NCBI RefSeq assembly: GCF_913777145.1
Contig: NZ_CAJYPS010000019.1
Coordinates: 183,634 to 247,633 of the forward strand
Direction of reading: 5' to 3'
DNA length: 64,000 nt
Source of the DNA: an uncultured Roseateles sp.
GTDB taxonomy: Bacteria; Pseudomonadota; Gammaproteobacteria; Burkholderiales; Burkholderiaceae_C
Program-made: the position numbers and the translations under genes
Notes under the pieces: generated by a model
Told to the model about the DNA's origin: nothing
What the model saw: only the letters and a program-made list of their open reading frames with translations
The model's database searches: none
Shown: positions 51,005-63,741 of the stretch, piece after piece
Position numbering within the stretch: position 1 is the first letter of the stretch
Layout: each line of letters starts with the position of its first letter

Positions 51005-51477
51005 ACATCACCAAAGACACCGTCGCCACTGTGCAGCTGCAGGTGGCGGACCGCCTGGGTCGCCTGATCCAGAAGACCGACGAACCCGCGGCCCTGCTGA
51101 TCGGCGGCTACGACAACACGCTGCCCGCGATCGAGGCGGCGCTGGAAGGCCAGGCCGCCGGCTTCCAGACCACGCTGGAGCTCACGCCCGAGACCGGCTT
51201 CGGCGAGCGTGACGAGAGCCTGGTGCGCAGCATTGCGAAGAAGGATTTCCCGCCCGGCGTGAAGGTGGGCGGCCAGCTGGAAGTGGCCGGTGAGGACGGC
51301 CAGTTCCAGCTCTACACGGTCGCCAAGATCAAGGGCGACACGGTGTTCCTGGACGGCAACCATCCGCTCGCAGGCCAGCATCTGCGCGTGACGCTCAAGG
51401 TGGTCAGCGTGCGCGCGGCCAGCGCCGAAGAGATCGCGCACGGCCACGCCCACGGCCTGCACGGCCACCACCACTGA
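51001..51477 (+). CDS. FKBP-type peptidyl-prolyl isomerase, SlyD-like
   Basis: A 158-residue protein with an FKBP fold split by an insert-in-flap domain. GYDNTLPAIEAALEGQAAG and PETGFGERDESLVR are SlyD/FkpA-type motifs. The C-terminus ends in a histidine-rich tail (HGHAHGLHGHHH), suggesting nickel or zinc binding as in SlyD. It overlaps mogA by ATGA, so a metal-related link to cofactor synthesis is conceivable but inferred. Confidence 0.88.
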   Translation: MNITKDTVATVQLQVADRLGRLIQKTDEPAALLIGGYDNTLPAIEAALEGQAAGFQTTLELTPETGFGERDESLVRSIAKKDFPPGVKVGGQLEVAGEDGQFQLYTVAKIKGDTVFLDGNHPLAGQHLRVTLKVVSVRAASAEEIAHGHAHGLHGHHH

Positions 51478-51522
51478 AACCGGCAGCGGCGCCGGCATCC
51501 GGCCGGCCGCGGCCTGCCTGGC

Positions 51523-52299
51523 CTACTTGACCAGGCGGTTCATCTCCGCCGCATCAAAGGCCTCGTCGCGCTGCGCGTCCTGGGGTACGCAGTCGCCCAC
51601 CGGTCGGCCCATCTGCGTGGACAGCTTGCACAGCGCGTCCCAGATCAGCGCGATCTGGTGCTCATGGCCCGCGGCACTGTCGATCAGGCCGCGCATGGCC
51701 ACCGCCACCGGGTCATCGCCCTGGGTCACGCCATAGGCCGAGAAGCCCATGCGCGCGGCAGCCTCCTCGCGGGCCTGCTCGCTCCTGGCCTCGATGATGC
51801 GCGCCGGGTTGCCCACCGCGGTCGCGCCCGGCGGCACCGGCTTGGTCACGACCGCGCCCGAGCCTATGCGCGCGCCCGCGCCCACCGTGAAGCCGCCCAG
51901 CACGCAGGCATTCGCGCCCACGATGACGCCCGGCCCCAGCGTGGGGTGGCGCTTGGCGCCCTTGATCAAGGAGGTGCCACCCAGCGTCACGCCCTGGTAG
52001 ATGGTGCAGCCCTCGCCGATCTCGGCCATCTCGCCGATGACGATGCCCATGCCGTGGTCGATGAAGACCTTGCGGCCTATCTTGGCGCCCGGGTGGATCT
52101 CGATGCCGGTCAGGAAACGCCCCCAATGCGAGATCCAGCGCCCCAGCCACTTGAGGCCGTGCGTCCAGCACCAGTGCGCGCGCCGGTGCATCCACAACGC
52201 ATGCAGGCCCGGGTAACAGGTCAGCACCTCCCAGGCAGAGCGGGCGGCGGGGTCGCGTTCGAGGATGAGGGCGATGTCTTCGCGCAGGCGCTGGAGCAT
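51523..52299 (-). CDS. cysE: Serine O-acetyltransferase
   Basis: A 258-residue acetyl-CoA-dependent enzyme that makes O-acetylserine, the first step of cysteine synthesis. The N-terminal helical domain ([20 protein letters not shown]) is followed by a left-handed beta-helix of hexapeptide repeats. [19 protein letters not shown] with its catalytic His is present. The C-terminal extension beyond NPARII is longer than in E. coli CysE. It converges on the SlyD-like gene. Confidence 0.93.
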   Translation of the reverse strand: MLQRLREDIALILERDPAARSAWEVLTCYPGLHALWMHRRAHWCWTHGLKWLGRWISHWGRFLTGIEIHPGAKIGRKVFIDHGMGIVIGEMAEIGEGCTIYQGVTLGGTSLIKGAKRHPTLGPGVIVGANACVLGGFTVGAGARIGSGAVVTKPVPPGATAVGNPARIIEARSEQAREEAAARMGFSAYGVTQGDDPVAVAMRGLIDSAAGHEHQIALIWDALCKLSTQMGRPVGDCVPQDAQRDEAFDAAEMNRLVK

Positions 52300-52337
52300 G
52301 GGGCAGCCAGAGGAAAAAGCGGTCCAGTGTAGGCCGC

Positions 52338-53075
52338 TCAGCGTGGGCCTGCGGCCGCTGCGGTCTTGCTCATCTGGCGCGCAATGCCGCGCAGGATGTG
52401 CACCTCTTCCTCGGTCAGCGCCGCACGGTTGAACAACTGGTTGAGCCGCGGCATCAGCTTCTTGGGCGCGGCCGGGTCCAGGTAGCCGATCTCGGTCAGC
52501 GCGGTCTGCAGATGTTCCAGCAAGCCCTGCACCGCACGGGCATCGGCCCGCGACGCCTCGGGCGCGCGCGGCGTCACGCCGAAGCCGCCCAGCGCCTGGC
52601 GCAGCTCGTAGGCCAGCAACTGCACCGCCTGCGACAGGTTGAGCGAGCCGTAGTCCGGGTTGGTCGGGATGCTCAGCACCGCATGGCAGCGGTAGACGTC
52701 CTCGTTGCTCATGCCATAGCGCTCGGAACCGAACACCAGCGCCACTCGGGGTGCGGCCGGTCGCGCGGCCAGCTCGGCGAACAGCGCGCGCGGCTCATGA
52801 GTGGCTGGGCCGAAGTCGCGCGGCGTCATCGCGGTGGCGCAGACGAAGTCCACGCCGTCCAGCGCCTCCGCCAGTGTCGGCACCACGCGGGCACGGGCCA
52901 GGATGTCGGCCGCGCCGCTGGCCATGGCCACCGCCTCCTCGTGGCACAGCACGTCGGCGAAGCGCGGCGCCACCAGCACCAGGTCGCGAAACCCCATCAC
53001 CTTCATCGCCCGCGCGGTGGCCCCGACATTGCCGGCGTGGCTGGTGTTGACAAGAATGAAGCGTGTGGATTGCAC
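52338..53075 (-). CDS. trmJ: tRNA (cytidine/uridine-2'-O-)-methyltransferase TrmJ
   Basis: A 245-residue SPOUT-class methyltransferase that methylates position 32 of several tRNAs. [20 protein letters not shown] opens the domain. [20 protein letters not shown] and [20 protein letters not shown] form the knotted SAM site. A C-terminal extension of about 85 residues, as in TrmJ, follows. It is divergent from the inositol-phosphatase gene, whose TAGAAT -10-like box is at 53098-53103. Confidence 0.88.
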   Translation of the reverse strand: MQSTRFILVNTSHAGNVGATARAMKVMGFRDLVLVAPRFADVLCHEEAVAMASGAADILARARVVPTLAEALDGVDFVCATAMTPRDFGPATHEPRALFAELAARPAAPRVALVFGSERYGMSNEDVYRCHAVLSIPTNPDYGSLNLSQAVQLLAYELRQALGGFGVTPRAPEASRADARAVQGLLEHLQTALTEIGYLDPAAPKKLMPRLNQLFNRAALTEEEVHILRGIARQMSKTAAAAGPR

Positions 53076-53193
53076 GGGTTTACACGGAGTCTGCGGCTAG
53101 AATCGCGCGATTATCCGGGGCCACTGCCTGCAACAGCCGGCCGGCCCCTCGCTCTTTCCCCCTGTCAGCCCCTTCTTTTCAGCGAGTGCCCGC

Positions 53194-54147
53194 ATGCAGC
53201 AAGCGTCCCTCCATCCCATGCTCAATGTCGCCATCAAGGCGGCGCGTGCCGCCGGCGCCATCATCAACCGCGCCTCGCTGGACCTCGAAGCTCTGCGCAT
53301 CAACACCAAGAGCCCGAACGACTTCGTGACCGAGGTCGACCACGCCGCAGAAGGGGTGATCATCGAGACGCTGCTGCAGGCCTACCCCGACCACGGCATC
53401 CTCGCCGAAGAGTCCGGCCGCGCGCACGGCGCCAAGCATTCCGAGTTCGTCTGGATCATCGATCCGCTGGACGGCACCACCAACTTCATCCACGGTTTCC
53501 CGGTCTACTGCGTGTCCATCGCGCTGGCCCACCGCGGCGTGGTGCAGCAGGCCGTGGTCTACGACCCCAGCCGCAACGACCTCTTCTACGCCACCAAGGG
53601 CCGTGGCGCCTACCTGAACGACAAGCGCCTGCGCGTGTCCAAGCGCACCCGCATGAGCGACGCGCTGATCGGCACCGGCTTCCCCTTCCGCCGTGGCGAC
53701 AACTTCAAGCGCTACGTGAAGATGTTCGAGGAGGTGATGCAGCAGTGCGCCGGCCTGCGCCGCCCGGGCGCTGCTGCGCTGGACCTCTGCTACGTGGCCG
53801 CCGGCTATTACGACGCCTTCTTCGAGACCGGCCTGCAGCCCTGGGACGTGGCGGCCGGCTCGCTGATCGTTACCGAGGCCGGTGGCCTGATCGGCAACTT
53901 CACCGGCGAGGCTGACTTCCTGCACCAGCGCGAGGTGGTCGCCGGCACGCCGCGCATCTACGCACCGCTGGTGCAGATCCTGTCGCCCTACTCGCGCGTA
54001 ATCAAGGAAGAAGACCTGAACGCCGCCGCGCCTGCCGCAGCCGCCACCGATGAGGCCGGCGAGGCCGTGCCGGCCCCGGCCGTCGCCCCCAAGAAGCGCG
54101 GCCCGGTGCGCATCAAGAAGACCGAGGGCGACGACGCGCCGCTCTGA
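53194..54147 (+). CDS. suhB: Inositol monophosphatase family protein (SuhB-like)
   Basis: A 317-residue magnesium-dependent phosphatase. [27 protein letters not shown] and [16 protein letters not shown] are the three signature motifs with all acidic metal ligands. SuhB proteins dephosphorylate inositol-1-phosphate and also act in ribosomal RNA antitermination complexes. The C-terminal 55 residues are an Ala/Pro/Lys tail not found in E. coli SuhB. A strong terminator follows. Confidence 0.9.
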   Translation: MQQASLHPMLNVAIKAARAAGAIINRASLDLEALRINTKSPNDFVTEVDHAAEGVIIETLLQAYPDHGILAEESGRAHGAKHSEFVWIIDPLDGTTNFIHGFPVYCVSIALAHRGVVQQAVVYDPSRNDLFYATKGRGAYLNDKRLRVSKRTRMSDALIGTGFPFRRGDNFKRYVKMFEEVMQQCAGLRRPGAAALDLCYVAAGYYDAFFETGLQPWDVAAGSLIVTEAGGLIGNFTGEADFLHQREVVAGTPRIYAPLVQILSPYSRVIKEEDLNAAAPAAAATDEAGEAVPAPAVAPKKRGPVRIKKTEGDDAPL

Positions 54148-54169
54148 GGCCCGAGGTCTCCTGCATCAC

Positions 54170-54197
54170 ACGGCCCTCCTCGGAGGGCCGTTTTGTT
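54170..54197 (+). terminator. Rho-independent terminator after suhB
   Basis: ACGGCCCTCC pairs with GGAGGGCCGT across a 2-nt TC loop, followed by TTTGTTT. This is a textbook terminator 23 nt past the suhB stop. Confidence 0.85.
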
Positions 54198-54370
54198 TCC
54201 GGGCGTGAAGGATTGCGCGCAGCGTCCCGATGGTGGCCAGGCAAGATCTGGCACCGTGACCTATGCACGGCGCCAGGCCTTACCAGGCCATGGGGCGCCG
54301 GCCAGAATCCAAGGCTCAGTCAGCGGCCACGAGCCGCCAGCGATCCCAGTCACCCTCACAGAGATCAAGC

Positions 54371-54685
54371 ATGTCCGCCCGTATCGTCGCCGCCCTCGCC
54401 CTCGCCGCCCTCGCCTCCATCGCCCACGCCGATCCCAAGGTGCTGAAGAAGGTGGCGCCCGAGTTCCCGGGGGAAGCCATGAAGAAGAACATCTCCTCGG
54501 GCTCGGTGCGCGCCAAGATGGCCATCGCCGCGGACGGCAAGGTCTCCAACGTGGAAGTGGTGGAAGCCGAACCCAAGCGCGTGTTCGACCGCGCCGCCAT
54601 CGACGCGCTGAGCCAGTGGAAGTTCGAAGGCACCGGCGCCCCGCAGACCCACGAAGTCAAGCTCGTTTTCAAGTCGGAAGACTGA
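54371..54685 (+). CDS. Exported single-domain TonB C-terminal family protein
   Basis: A 104-residue protein. The signal peptide ends at SIAHA-DP (about residue 19). The rest is a TonB_C fold: VAPEFPGEAMKKNISSGSVR, IAADGKVSNVEVVEAEP, VFDRAAIDALSQWKFEG. Full TonB proteins have a membrane anchor and a proline-rich spacer; both are missing. It is probably free in the periplasm, perhaps binding outer-membrane receptors or acting as a TonB modulator. Its ATG follows AGAG. It stands alone between two terminators. Confidence 0.78.
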   Translation: MSARIVAALALAALASIAHADPKVLKKVAPEFPGEAMKKNISSGSVRAKMAIAADGKVSNVEVVEAEPKRVFDRAAIDALSQWKFEGTGAPQTHEVKLVFKSED

Positions 54686-54762
54686 GATCGGACCGAGGAC
54701 AGTGCCTGCGCACTGTCCGACGCCGATCGAAGGACAGCCCGCACGGCCGCCCCTGCAAGCAC

Positions 54763-54786
54763 CAAGGCCCGCCCGCGCGGGCCTTG
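54763..54786. terminator. Bidirectional terminator candidate
   Basis: CAAGGCCCGC (54763-54772) pairs with GCGGGCCTTG (54777-54786) around CCGC. It separates the TonB-C protein gene from the convergent secreted-protein gene. Flanking T/A runs are short (TGCATTT on the plus side). Confidence 0.6.
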
Positions 54787-54792
54787 TGCATT

Positions 54793-55869
54793 TCAGCGCG
54801 GCAGATCCCGCGCCACGGCCCTCGCTAGGCCGGCCGGGCCGACGACGAACTGATAGGACGCCACCGCGTCCTCGGCGCGCCCCGGTGGTGCAAACAGCGC
54901 CACCAGCACCGCATCACCCTGGCGCCAGCCGACGCCCGCACGCCCCACCACCGCCAGCCACCAGCGCCCTTGCGCGAACACCGGCAGCCGCCGCGGGCCC
55001 TCGTTGGAGAACGAGGTCAGCGTCATGGGATCCAGCCCGCGCTCGTCGGCGCCGAACAGCGGCAGGGGCAGATTGAAGTCACCCACCGCGCCAACGTCCG
55101 TCAACGCCGGGTTCAAAGCGGCCTGCACCGCGCCCGGCGGCGTCTGGCCGGCCCAGAAGCGGGCTGCGTCCAGCGGCGCCCGCCCGGTGCGGTCGGCTTC
55201 AAAGGCCAGGGCCAGGTCTTGCGCCACACCCCGTCCGGCCTCGCAGACAGCTGCGCCAGGCGCGCAGAAACGCCGCCCCGGCGTCAGCGCACTGCGCCGG
55301 GCCAGTTGAAGCTCACAGGCCGGCGCCCAGCCGCCCTCGGCCCAGGCCGCGATGCGGTAGGCCTCGTCATCGCCGGCCATGGTGGTCCGCCCACCCACGA
55401 CCAGGGCGGGCTGGCCCAGCACCCGCGCAAAGCGGGCACTCTGGGTCACACACAGACTCATGTCCTCGCCGCCCAACGCGAAGGGCGGCGCGATCTTCTG
55501 CACGGGCTGACCTGGCGCGGCCTGCAGCAGCACCAGCGACTGGCAGTTGGCCGTGCCTGCAAAGCTCTCGACCCGGTAGACCGGCGTGCCGGCCAGATGC
55601 TGGACGCCCACGACGCTGGTGGCCCCGACCTTGTCGCGCCAGCGCGGGTCCGTCGCCAGTGCCTGCTCGACGGGTGACAAGGGGCGGGGCCGGTTGGCTT
55701 CAAGCCACTGCAGCCAGCGCCGCAACGGCTGGGGCTGGGCCCAGGCGCTGGATGGCAGGCGCTTGGCCTCGTCGGCCAGCCGGGCACACAACGAAGGCTC
55801 GGCACTTGCGGCGTTGCCCGCGGCCAGAAGCAGCATCAACAGCCCGGACAAGCGGCTTCGAATCATCAC
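54793..55869 (-). CDS. Secreted protein of unknown function
   Basis: A 358-residue protein I do not recognise. Residues 1-23 form a signal peptide ([14 protein letters not shown] cleavage region). The mature part holds six cysteines (SLCARL, ANCQS, MSLCV, PACEL, RFCAP, AVCEA), suggesting three disulfides in the periplasm. There is no catalytic motif I can name, no transmembrane helix after the signal and no repeats. It is divergent from mutS and convergent to the TonB-C gene. Base and codon use look like the neighbours. Confidence 0.75.
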   Translation of the reverse strand: MMIRSRLSGLLMLLLAAGNAASAEPSLCARLADEAKRLPSSAWAQPQPLRRWLQWLEANRPRPLSPVEQALATDPRWRDKVGATSVVGVQHLAGTPVYRVESFAGTANCQSLVLLQAAPGQPVQKIAPPFALGGEDMSLCVTQSARFARVLGQPALVVGGRTTMAGDDEAYRIAAWAEGGWAPACELQLARRSALTPGRRFCAPGAAVCEAGRGVAQDLALAFEADRTGRAPLDAARFWAGQTPPGAVQAALNPALTDVGAVGDFNLPLPLFGADERGLDPMTLTSFSNEGPRRLPVFAQGRWWLAVVGRAGVGWRQGDAVLVALFAPPGRAEDAVASYQFVVGPAGLARAVARDLPR

Positions 55870-55952
55870 TTTCGCTCCCCAAGCTCAGGCGGACACAGGC
55901 CGGCATCGCGCCAGGATCCTGCCTGGCCCCGCGTAAACTGCCGCCCATTCTC

Positions 55953-55972
55953 AAGCCCTCCGTCGAGGGCTT
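55953..55972 (+). promoter_or_regulatory. Hairpin in the mutS leader
   Basis: AAGCCCTC (55953-55960) and GAGGGCTT (55965-55972) form an 8-bp stem around CGTC, 19 nt before the mutS ATG, followed by TGCTGTT. TAAACT at 55934-55939 may be the -10 box. It could be a leader structure or weak terminator. Confidence 0.45.
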
Positions 55973-55991
55973 TGCTGTTCCTGAACTTGCA

Positions 55992-58565
55992 ATGACCCAG
56001 ACCGCTGACTACAGCGCCCACACGCCGATGATGGCCCAGTACCTGGGCTTGAAGGCCGACTTCCCGGACACCCTGCTGCTCTACCGCATGGGGGACTTCT
56101 ACGAGGTCTTCTACGACGACGCGCGCAAGGCCCATGCGCTGCTGGACATCACCATCACCACGCGCGGCCAGAGCGCGGGCGAGCCGGTGGTGATGGCCGG
56201 CGTGCCGGTGCACGCGCTGGAGAGCTATCTGGCCAAGCTGATCAAGCTGGGCGAGGCGGTGGCGATCGCGGAGCAGGTGGGCGAGGTCGGCGCCGGCAAG
56301 GGGCCGGTGGAGCGCAAGGTGGTGCGCGTGGTCACGCCGGGCACGGTCACCGACACCGAACTGCTGGCCGACAAGCAGGATGCGGTGCTGCTGGCGGTCG
56401 CCGGCCACGGGCGCCGCTACGGCCTGGCCTGGCTGTCGCTGACCCAGGGCGAGATCGTGCTGGCCGAGTGCAGCGACGCCGAGTTGCCGGGCTGGCTGAC
56501 GCGGCTGTCGCCGGCCGAGGTGCTGGTGGATCGCGAGCGCCAGCCGCCCGAGGTGATGCGGGCGCGCTACCCGGTCACCAACCGCCCGGCCTGGCAGTTC
56601 GACGGCGCCCTGGGCCAGCGCAAGCTGTGCGAACAGCTGGGCGTGGCCAGCCTGCAGGGCTTCAATGCGCAAGACCTGACCCAGGCCCAGGCCGCGGCCA
56701 GCGCGCTGCTGGCCTTTGCCGAGCACACCCAAGGCCGGGCGCTCGCCCATGTGCGCTCGCTCCGGGTGCAGCGCGCCAGCGACCTGATGGACCTGCCACC
56801 GGCCACGCAGCGCAATCTGGAGCTGACCCAGACGCTGCGCGGCGAAAGCTCGCCCACCCTGTTCTCGCTGCTGGACAGCTGCAAGACCGGCATGGGCAGC
56901 CGCACGCTGCGCCAGTGGCTGCTGCACCCACGGCGCGACCGTGCCGAGGCCGTGGCGCGCCATGACGCGATCGCGGCGCTGCAGGCACGCGGCTACGAGC
57001 CGCTGCGCGAGGCGCTGAAGTCGGTCAGCGACGTGGAGCGCATCAGCGCACGCATCGCGCTGCGCCAGGTGCGGCCGCGCGAGCTGACCGGCCTGCGCGC
57101 CACGCTGCAGGCCCTGCCCGCGCTGCGTGCCGCCACGCCCGAGTCGCTGCGCAGCGAGGCGCTGACGCCGCCCGCCGACGTGCTGGAGCTGCTGGAGCGC
57201 GCGATCGCGCTGGAGCCGGCGCTGCTGCCGCGCGACGGCGGCGTGATCGCCGACGGCTTCGACGCCGAGCTGGACGAGCTGCGCGGCATCCAGCAGAACT
57301 GCGACGGCTTCCTGCTCGACCTGGAAACCCGTGAGCGCGCGCGCACCGGCATTGCCAATCTGCGGGTGCAGTTCAACCGCGTGCACGGCTTCTACATCGA
57401 GGTGACCACCAGCGGCCTCGACAAGGTGCCCATGGACTACCAGCGCCGCCAGACGCTGAAGAATGCCGAGCGCTTCATCACGCCTGAGCTCAAGGCCTTC
57501 GAGGACAAGGCGCTGTCGGCCAACGAGCGGGCGCTGGCGCGCGAGAAGCTGCTGTACGAGCAGGTGGTGGACGCGCTGATCGCGCGGCTGGACCCGCTCA
57601 GCGCGCTGGGCCGGGCGCTCAGCGGCCTGGACGCACTGGCCGCGCTGGCCGAGCGCGCCGCGACGCTGAACTGGGTGCGTCCGGAGTTCGTCAGCCAGCC
57701 CTGCCTGGACATCGTGGCCGGCCGCCATCCGGTGGTGCAGTCGCGGCTGGCCGAGACCGGCGGTGCGGAGTTCATGCCCAACGACTGCCGGCTGGACGCC
57801 CGCACCAAGCTGCTGGTGATCACCGGCCCCAACATGGGCGGCAAGAGCACCTTCATGCGGCAGGTGGCGCTGATCGCGCTGCTGGCGGCCATCGGCTCCT
57901 ATGTGCCGGCCACCAGCTGCCGGCTGGGCCCCATGGACGCGATCCACACCCGCATTGGCGCGGCGGACGACCTGGCCAACGCGCAGTCCACCTTCATGCT
58001 GGAGATGACTGAAGCCGCGGCCATCCTGCACTCGGCGACCGAGCAGTCGCTGGTGCTGATGGACGAGATCGGCCGCGGCACCTCCACCTTCGACGGCCTG
58101 GCGCTGGCCAGCGCCATCGCCACGCATCTGCACGACAAGACCCGCGCGTTCACGCTGTTCGCGACCCACTACTTCGAGCTGACCGATTTCCCCGCCAAGC
58201 ATCCGCAGGCCCAGAACTGGCACGTGTCCGCGGTGGAGAGTGGCGACGACATCGTGTTCCTGCACGAGCTGCAGGCCGGCCCGGCCAGCCGCAGCTACGG
58301 CGTGCAGGTGGCCAAGCTGGCCGGCATGCCCGCCAGCCTGGTGCGCCACGCCCGCGCGACGCTGGAGGCGCTGGAGGCCCGCTCAGAAGCTGCCGACGAG
58401 CAGTTCGACCTGTTCGCCGCGCCGCCCGCGCCGCCGCCCGCCGCCGAACCCAGCCGGGCGCTGAGCGCGCTGCAGGACCTGGACCCAGACGCGCTGACGC
58501 CGCGCGAGGCGCTGGATGCGCTCTACCGGCTCAAGCAGCTCGCGGCCCGCGAAGCCGACGCCTGA
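55992..58565 (+). CDS. mutS: DNA mismatch repair protein MutS
   Basis: An 857-residue mismatch-recognition ATPase. The mismatch-reading Phe-x-Glu is at residues 36-38 (MGDFYEVF). Core, clamp and lever regions follow, and Walker [10 protein letters not shown] is at about 612-620, with [13 protein letters not shown] as Walker B/signature. The C-terminal tail ends in helix-turn-helix residues ([16 protein letters not shown]) of the dimer/tetramer domain. The start MTQTADYS is chosen because the upstream frame is not conserved; no strong Shine-Dalgarno sequence is visible. Confidence 0.96.
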   Translation: MTQTADYSAHTPMMAQYLGLKADFPDTLLLYRMGDFYEVFYDDARKAHALLDITITTRGQSAGEPVVMAGVPVHALESYLAKLIKLGEAVAIAEQVGEVGAGKGPVERKVVRVVTPGTVTDTELLADKQDAVLLAVAGHGRRYGLAWLSLTQGEIVLAECSDAELPGWLTRLSPAEVLVDRERQPPEVMRARYPVTNRPAWQFDGALGQRKLCEQLGVASLQGFNAQDLTQAQAAASALLAFAEHTQGRALAHVRSLRVQRASDLMDLPPATQRNLELTQTLRGESSPTLFSLLDSCKTGMGSRTLRQWLLHPRRDRAEAVARHDAIAALQARGYEPLREALKSVSDVERISARIALRQVRPRELTGLRATLQALPALRAATPESLRSEALTPPADVLELLERAIALEPALLPRDGGVIADGFDAELDELRGIQQNCDGFLLDLETRERARTGIANLRVQFNRVHGFYIEVTTSGLDKVPMDYQRRQTLKNAERFITPELKAFEDKALSANERALAREKLLYEQVVDALIARLDPLSALGRALSGLDALAALAERAATLNWVRPEFVSQPCLDIVAGRHPVVQSRLAETGGAEFMPNDCRLDARTKLLVITGPNMGGKSTFMRQVALIALLAAIGSYVPATSCRLGPMDAIHTRIGAADDLANAQSTFMLEMTEAAAILHSATEQSLVLMDEIGRGTSTFDGLALASAIATHLHDKTRAFTLFATHYFELTDFPAKHPQAQNWHVSAVESGDDIVFLHELQAGPASRSYGVQVAKLAGMPASLVRHARATLEALEARSEAADEQFDLFAAPPAPPPAAEPSRALSALQDLDPDALTPREALDALYRLKQLAAREADA

Positions 58566-58577
58566 CGCGATGCGCGC

Positions 58578-61113
<2,536 letters not shown>

Positions 61114-61135
61114 TCCGGCCCATGTGTCAGGCCCT

Positions 61136-61187
61136 GCCCCGCCGCCAACTGCCCGCTTGCCGCGGGCGGCTTGAGGCGGGGCTTTTC
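61136..61187 (+). terminator. Terminator after pyrG
   Basis: GCCCCGCC (61136-61143) pairs with GGCGGGGC (61175-61182), enclosing an inner GCCCGC/GCGGGC stem, followed by TTTTC. It is a long two-part hairpin between pyrG and eno. Confidence 0.75.
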
Positions 61188-61314
61188 ATTGCAGGGCCGG
61201 CCCGCGCGCCGGCCGCGCGCAGCGCGTGGCGGGGCTGATCTTGTTCAGCGCCGGTAACGAATCCACGCCAACATCTGCGCCTCACCGATTAATCAACTCC
61301 CTGGAGACCTTTGA

Positions 61315-62598
<1,284 letters not shown>

Positions 62599-62663
62599 TC
62601 CGTACACGGGCAGGCCGGGCTCTCAAGCCCTTCGCCTGTACGCTGCCGGTACCACGCTGCAAG

Positions 62664-62688
62664 AAGGCTTCTTCGGGAGCCTTTTTTC
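62664..62688 (+). terminator. Rho-independent terminator after eno
   Basis: AAGGCT (62664-62669) pairs with AGCCTT (62678-62683), running into TTTTTT. It lies 66 nt past the eno stop. Confidence 0.75.
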
Positions 62689-62754
62689 GTTGGGCGGCGT
62701 CGGCCAGGGGCATGGCGGGGCTGCCGGCAGGACACCATCTGTTAAGCTTTCACC

Positions 62755-63069
62755 ATGCGTTTCGCCACCGTTTTTCTCCTGGTCTGTCTGGCCGTGGTGC
62801 ATGCCGAGTTGTGGTTCGGCAAGGGTGGCGTGCCGCGCGTGTCCTCGCTGCGCAGTGAACTGCGGGTGCAGCAGAAAGCGAATGCCGAGGCCACGGCCCG
62901 CAACGAACAGCTCGCTGCCGAAGTCCGCGACCTGCAGGAGGGGCTGGAGATGGTCGAGGAAAAGGCCCGTACCGAGCTCGGCATGGTCAAGCCGGACGAG
63001 ATCTACGTCCAGCTCACCAGCCAGCTGCCGCAGGTTGCGCCACCGCCCGCGGTGCCGGCCCGGCCCTGA
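62755..63069 (+). CDS. ftsB: Cell division protein FtsB
   Basis: A 104-residue bitopic membrane protein of the divisome FtsQLB complex. An N-terminal transmembrane helix (FATVFLLVCLAVVHAELWFG) is followed by a periplasmic coiled coil (RSELRVQQKANAEATARNEQ and beyond) and the conserved ARTELGMVKPDEIYVQL segment. A short Pro-rich tail ends it. Location after eno is conserved across proteobacteria. Confidence 0.95.
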   Translation: MRFATVFLLVCLAVVHAELWFGKGGVPRVSSLRSELRVQQKANAEATARNEQLAAEVRDLQEGLEMVEEKARTELGMVKPDEIYVQLTSQLPQVAPPPAVPARP

Positions 63070-63090
63070 TCGCTTCGCTTCTTTCTTCGC

Positions 63091-63741
63091 ATGAACGCGG
63101 CGTGGTGGGCTGACAACCTGGCCTGGGTGGATCCGTGGTTGCTGCCCTGGTTCACCGTGGGCGCCGTGGCCACCAGCCGCCTCGAGGCGCTGGCTTTCCT
63201 GTTGTCGATTGCCATGGTGGCGTGCAACCTGCGCGTGCATGTGGCGGGCTGGCCGCTGGCCATGGCGAGTTCGGCGCTGTACGGTCTGCTGTTTGCCCGG
63301 TCTCGCCTGTATGGCGAAGCCTGCCTGCAAGGGGTCTTCATCGCCATGTCGGCCTGGGGCTGGTGGCGCTGGGCCCGAGATCCCGCGCGGGGGCAGGCAG
63401 ACGCCGGCGTCCACACCCAGACGCGTTCGGCTCGTCTCTGGACGGTGCTGCTCGCGCTGACGCTGTGGCCTGTTCTGGGCTGGATGCTGCACCACGTGAC
63501 CGACTCGGACGTGGCCTACGCCGATGCCTTCCCCACGGCCCTGAGTCTCGTCGGCCAGTGGTTGCTGGCGCGCAAGCTGGTGGAGAACTGGCCTTGCTGG
63601 CTCGTGGTCAACATCGCCAGCATGGGCCTGTTCGCGCTCAAGCAGCTGTGGCTGACGGTGCTGCTGTATGGGGTGTTTGCCGTGCTGTCCCTGGTGGGCT
63701 GGCATGCCTGGCGACAGCGTCTGAAGGAGCGCGTCGCATGA
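63091..63741 (+). CDS. pnuC: Nicotinamide riboside transporter PnuC
   Basis: A 216-residue membrane protein with about seven hydrophobic helices. EALAFLLSIAMVACNLR and GWWRWARD, with the Trp-rich core MSAWGWWRW, are PnuC hallmarks. It imports nicotinamide riboside by facilitated diffusion, trapped by phosphorylation. The next gene, a NadR-like kinase, starts inside its stop (ATGA), so the pair forms an NAD salvage unit. Confidence 0.93.
   Translation: MNAAWWADNLAWVDPWLLPWFTVGAVATSRLEALAFLLSIAMVACNLRVHVAGWPLAMASSALYGLLFARSRLYGEACLQGVFIAMSAWGWWRWARDPARGQADAGVHTQTRSARLWTVLLALTLWPVLGWMLHHVTDSDVAYADAFPTALSLVGQWLLARKLVENWPCWLVVNIASMGLFALKQLWLTVLLYGVFAVLSLVGWHAWRQRLKERVA

Noticed and set aside
55866..58349. 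An 827-codon minus-strand frame opposite mutS
   Set aside because: Gln/His/Arg-rich shadow without any motif; MutS is intact on the other strand.
63070..63090. Riboswitch upstream of pnuC
   Set aside because: Only 21 nt separate ftsB and pnuC, too short for a PreQ1-II, NAD-type or other known riboswitch.
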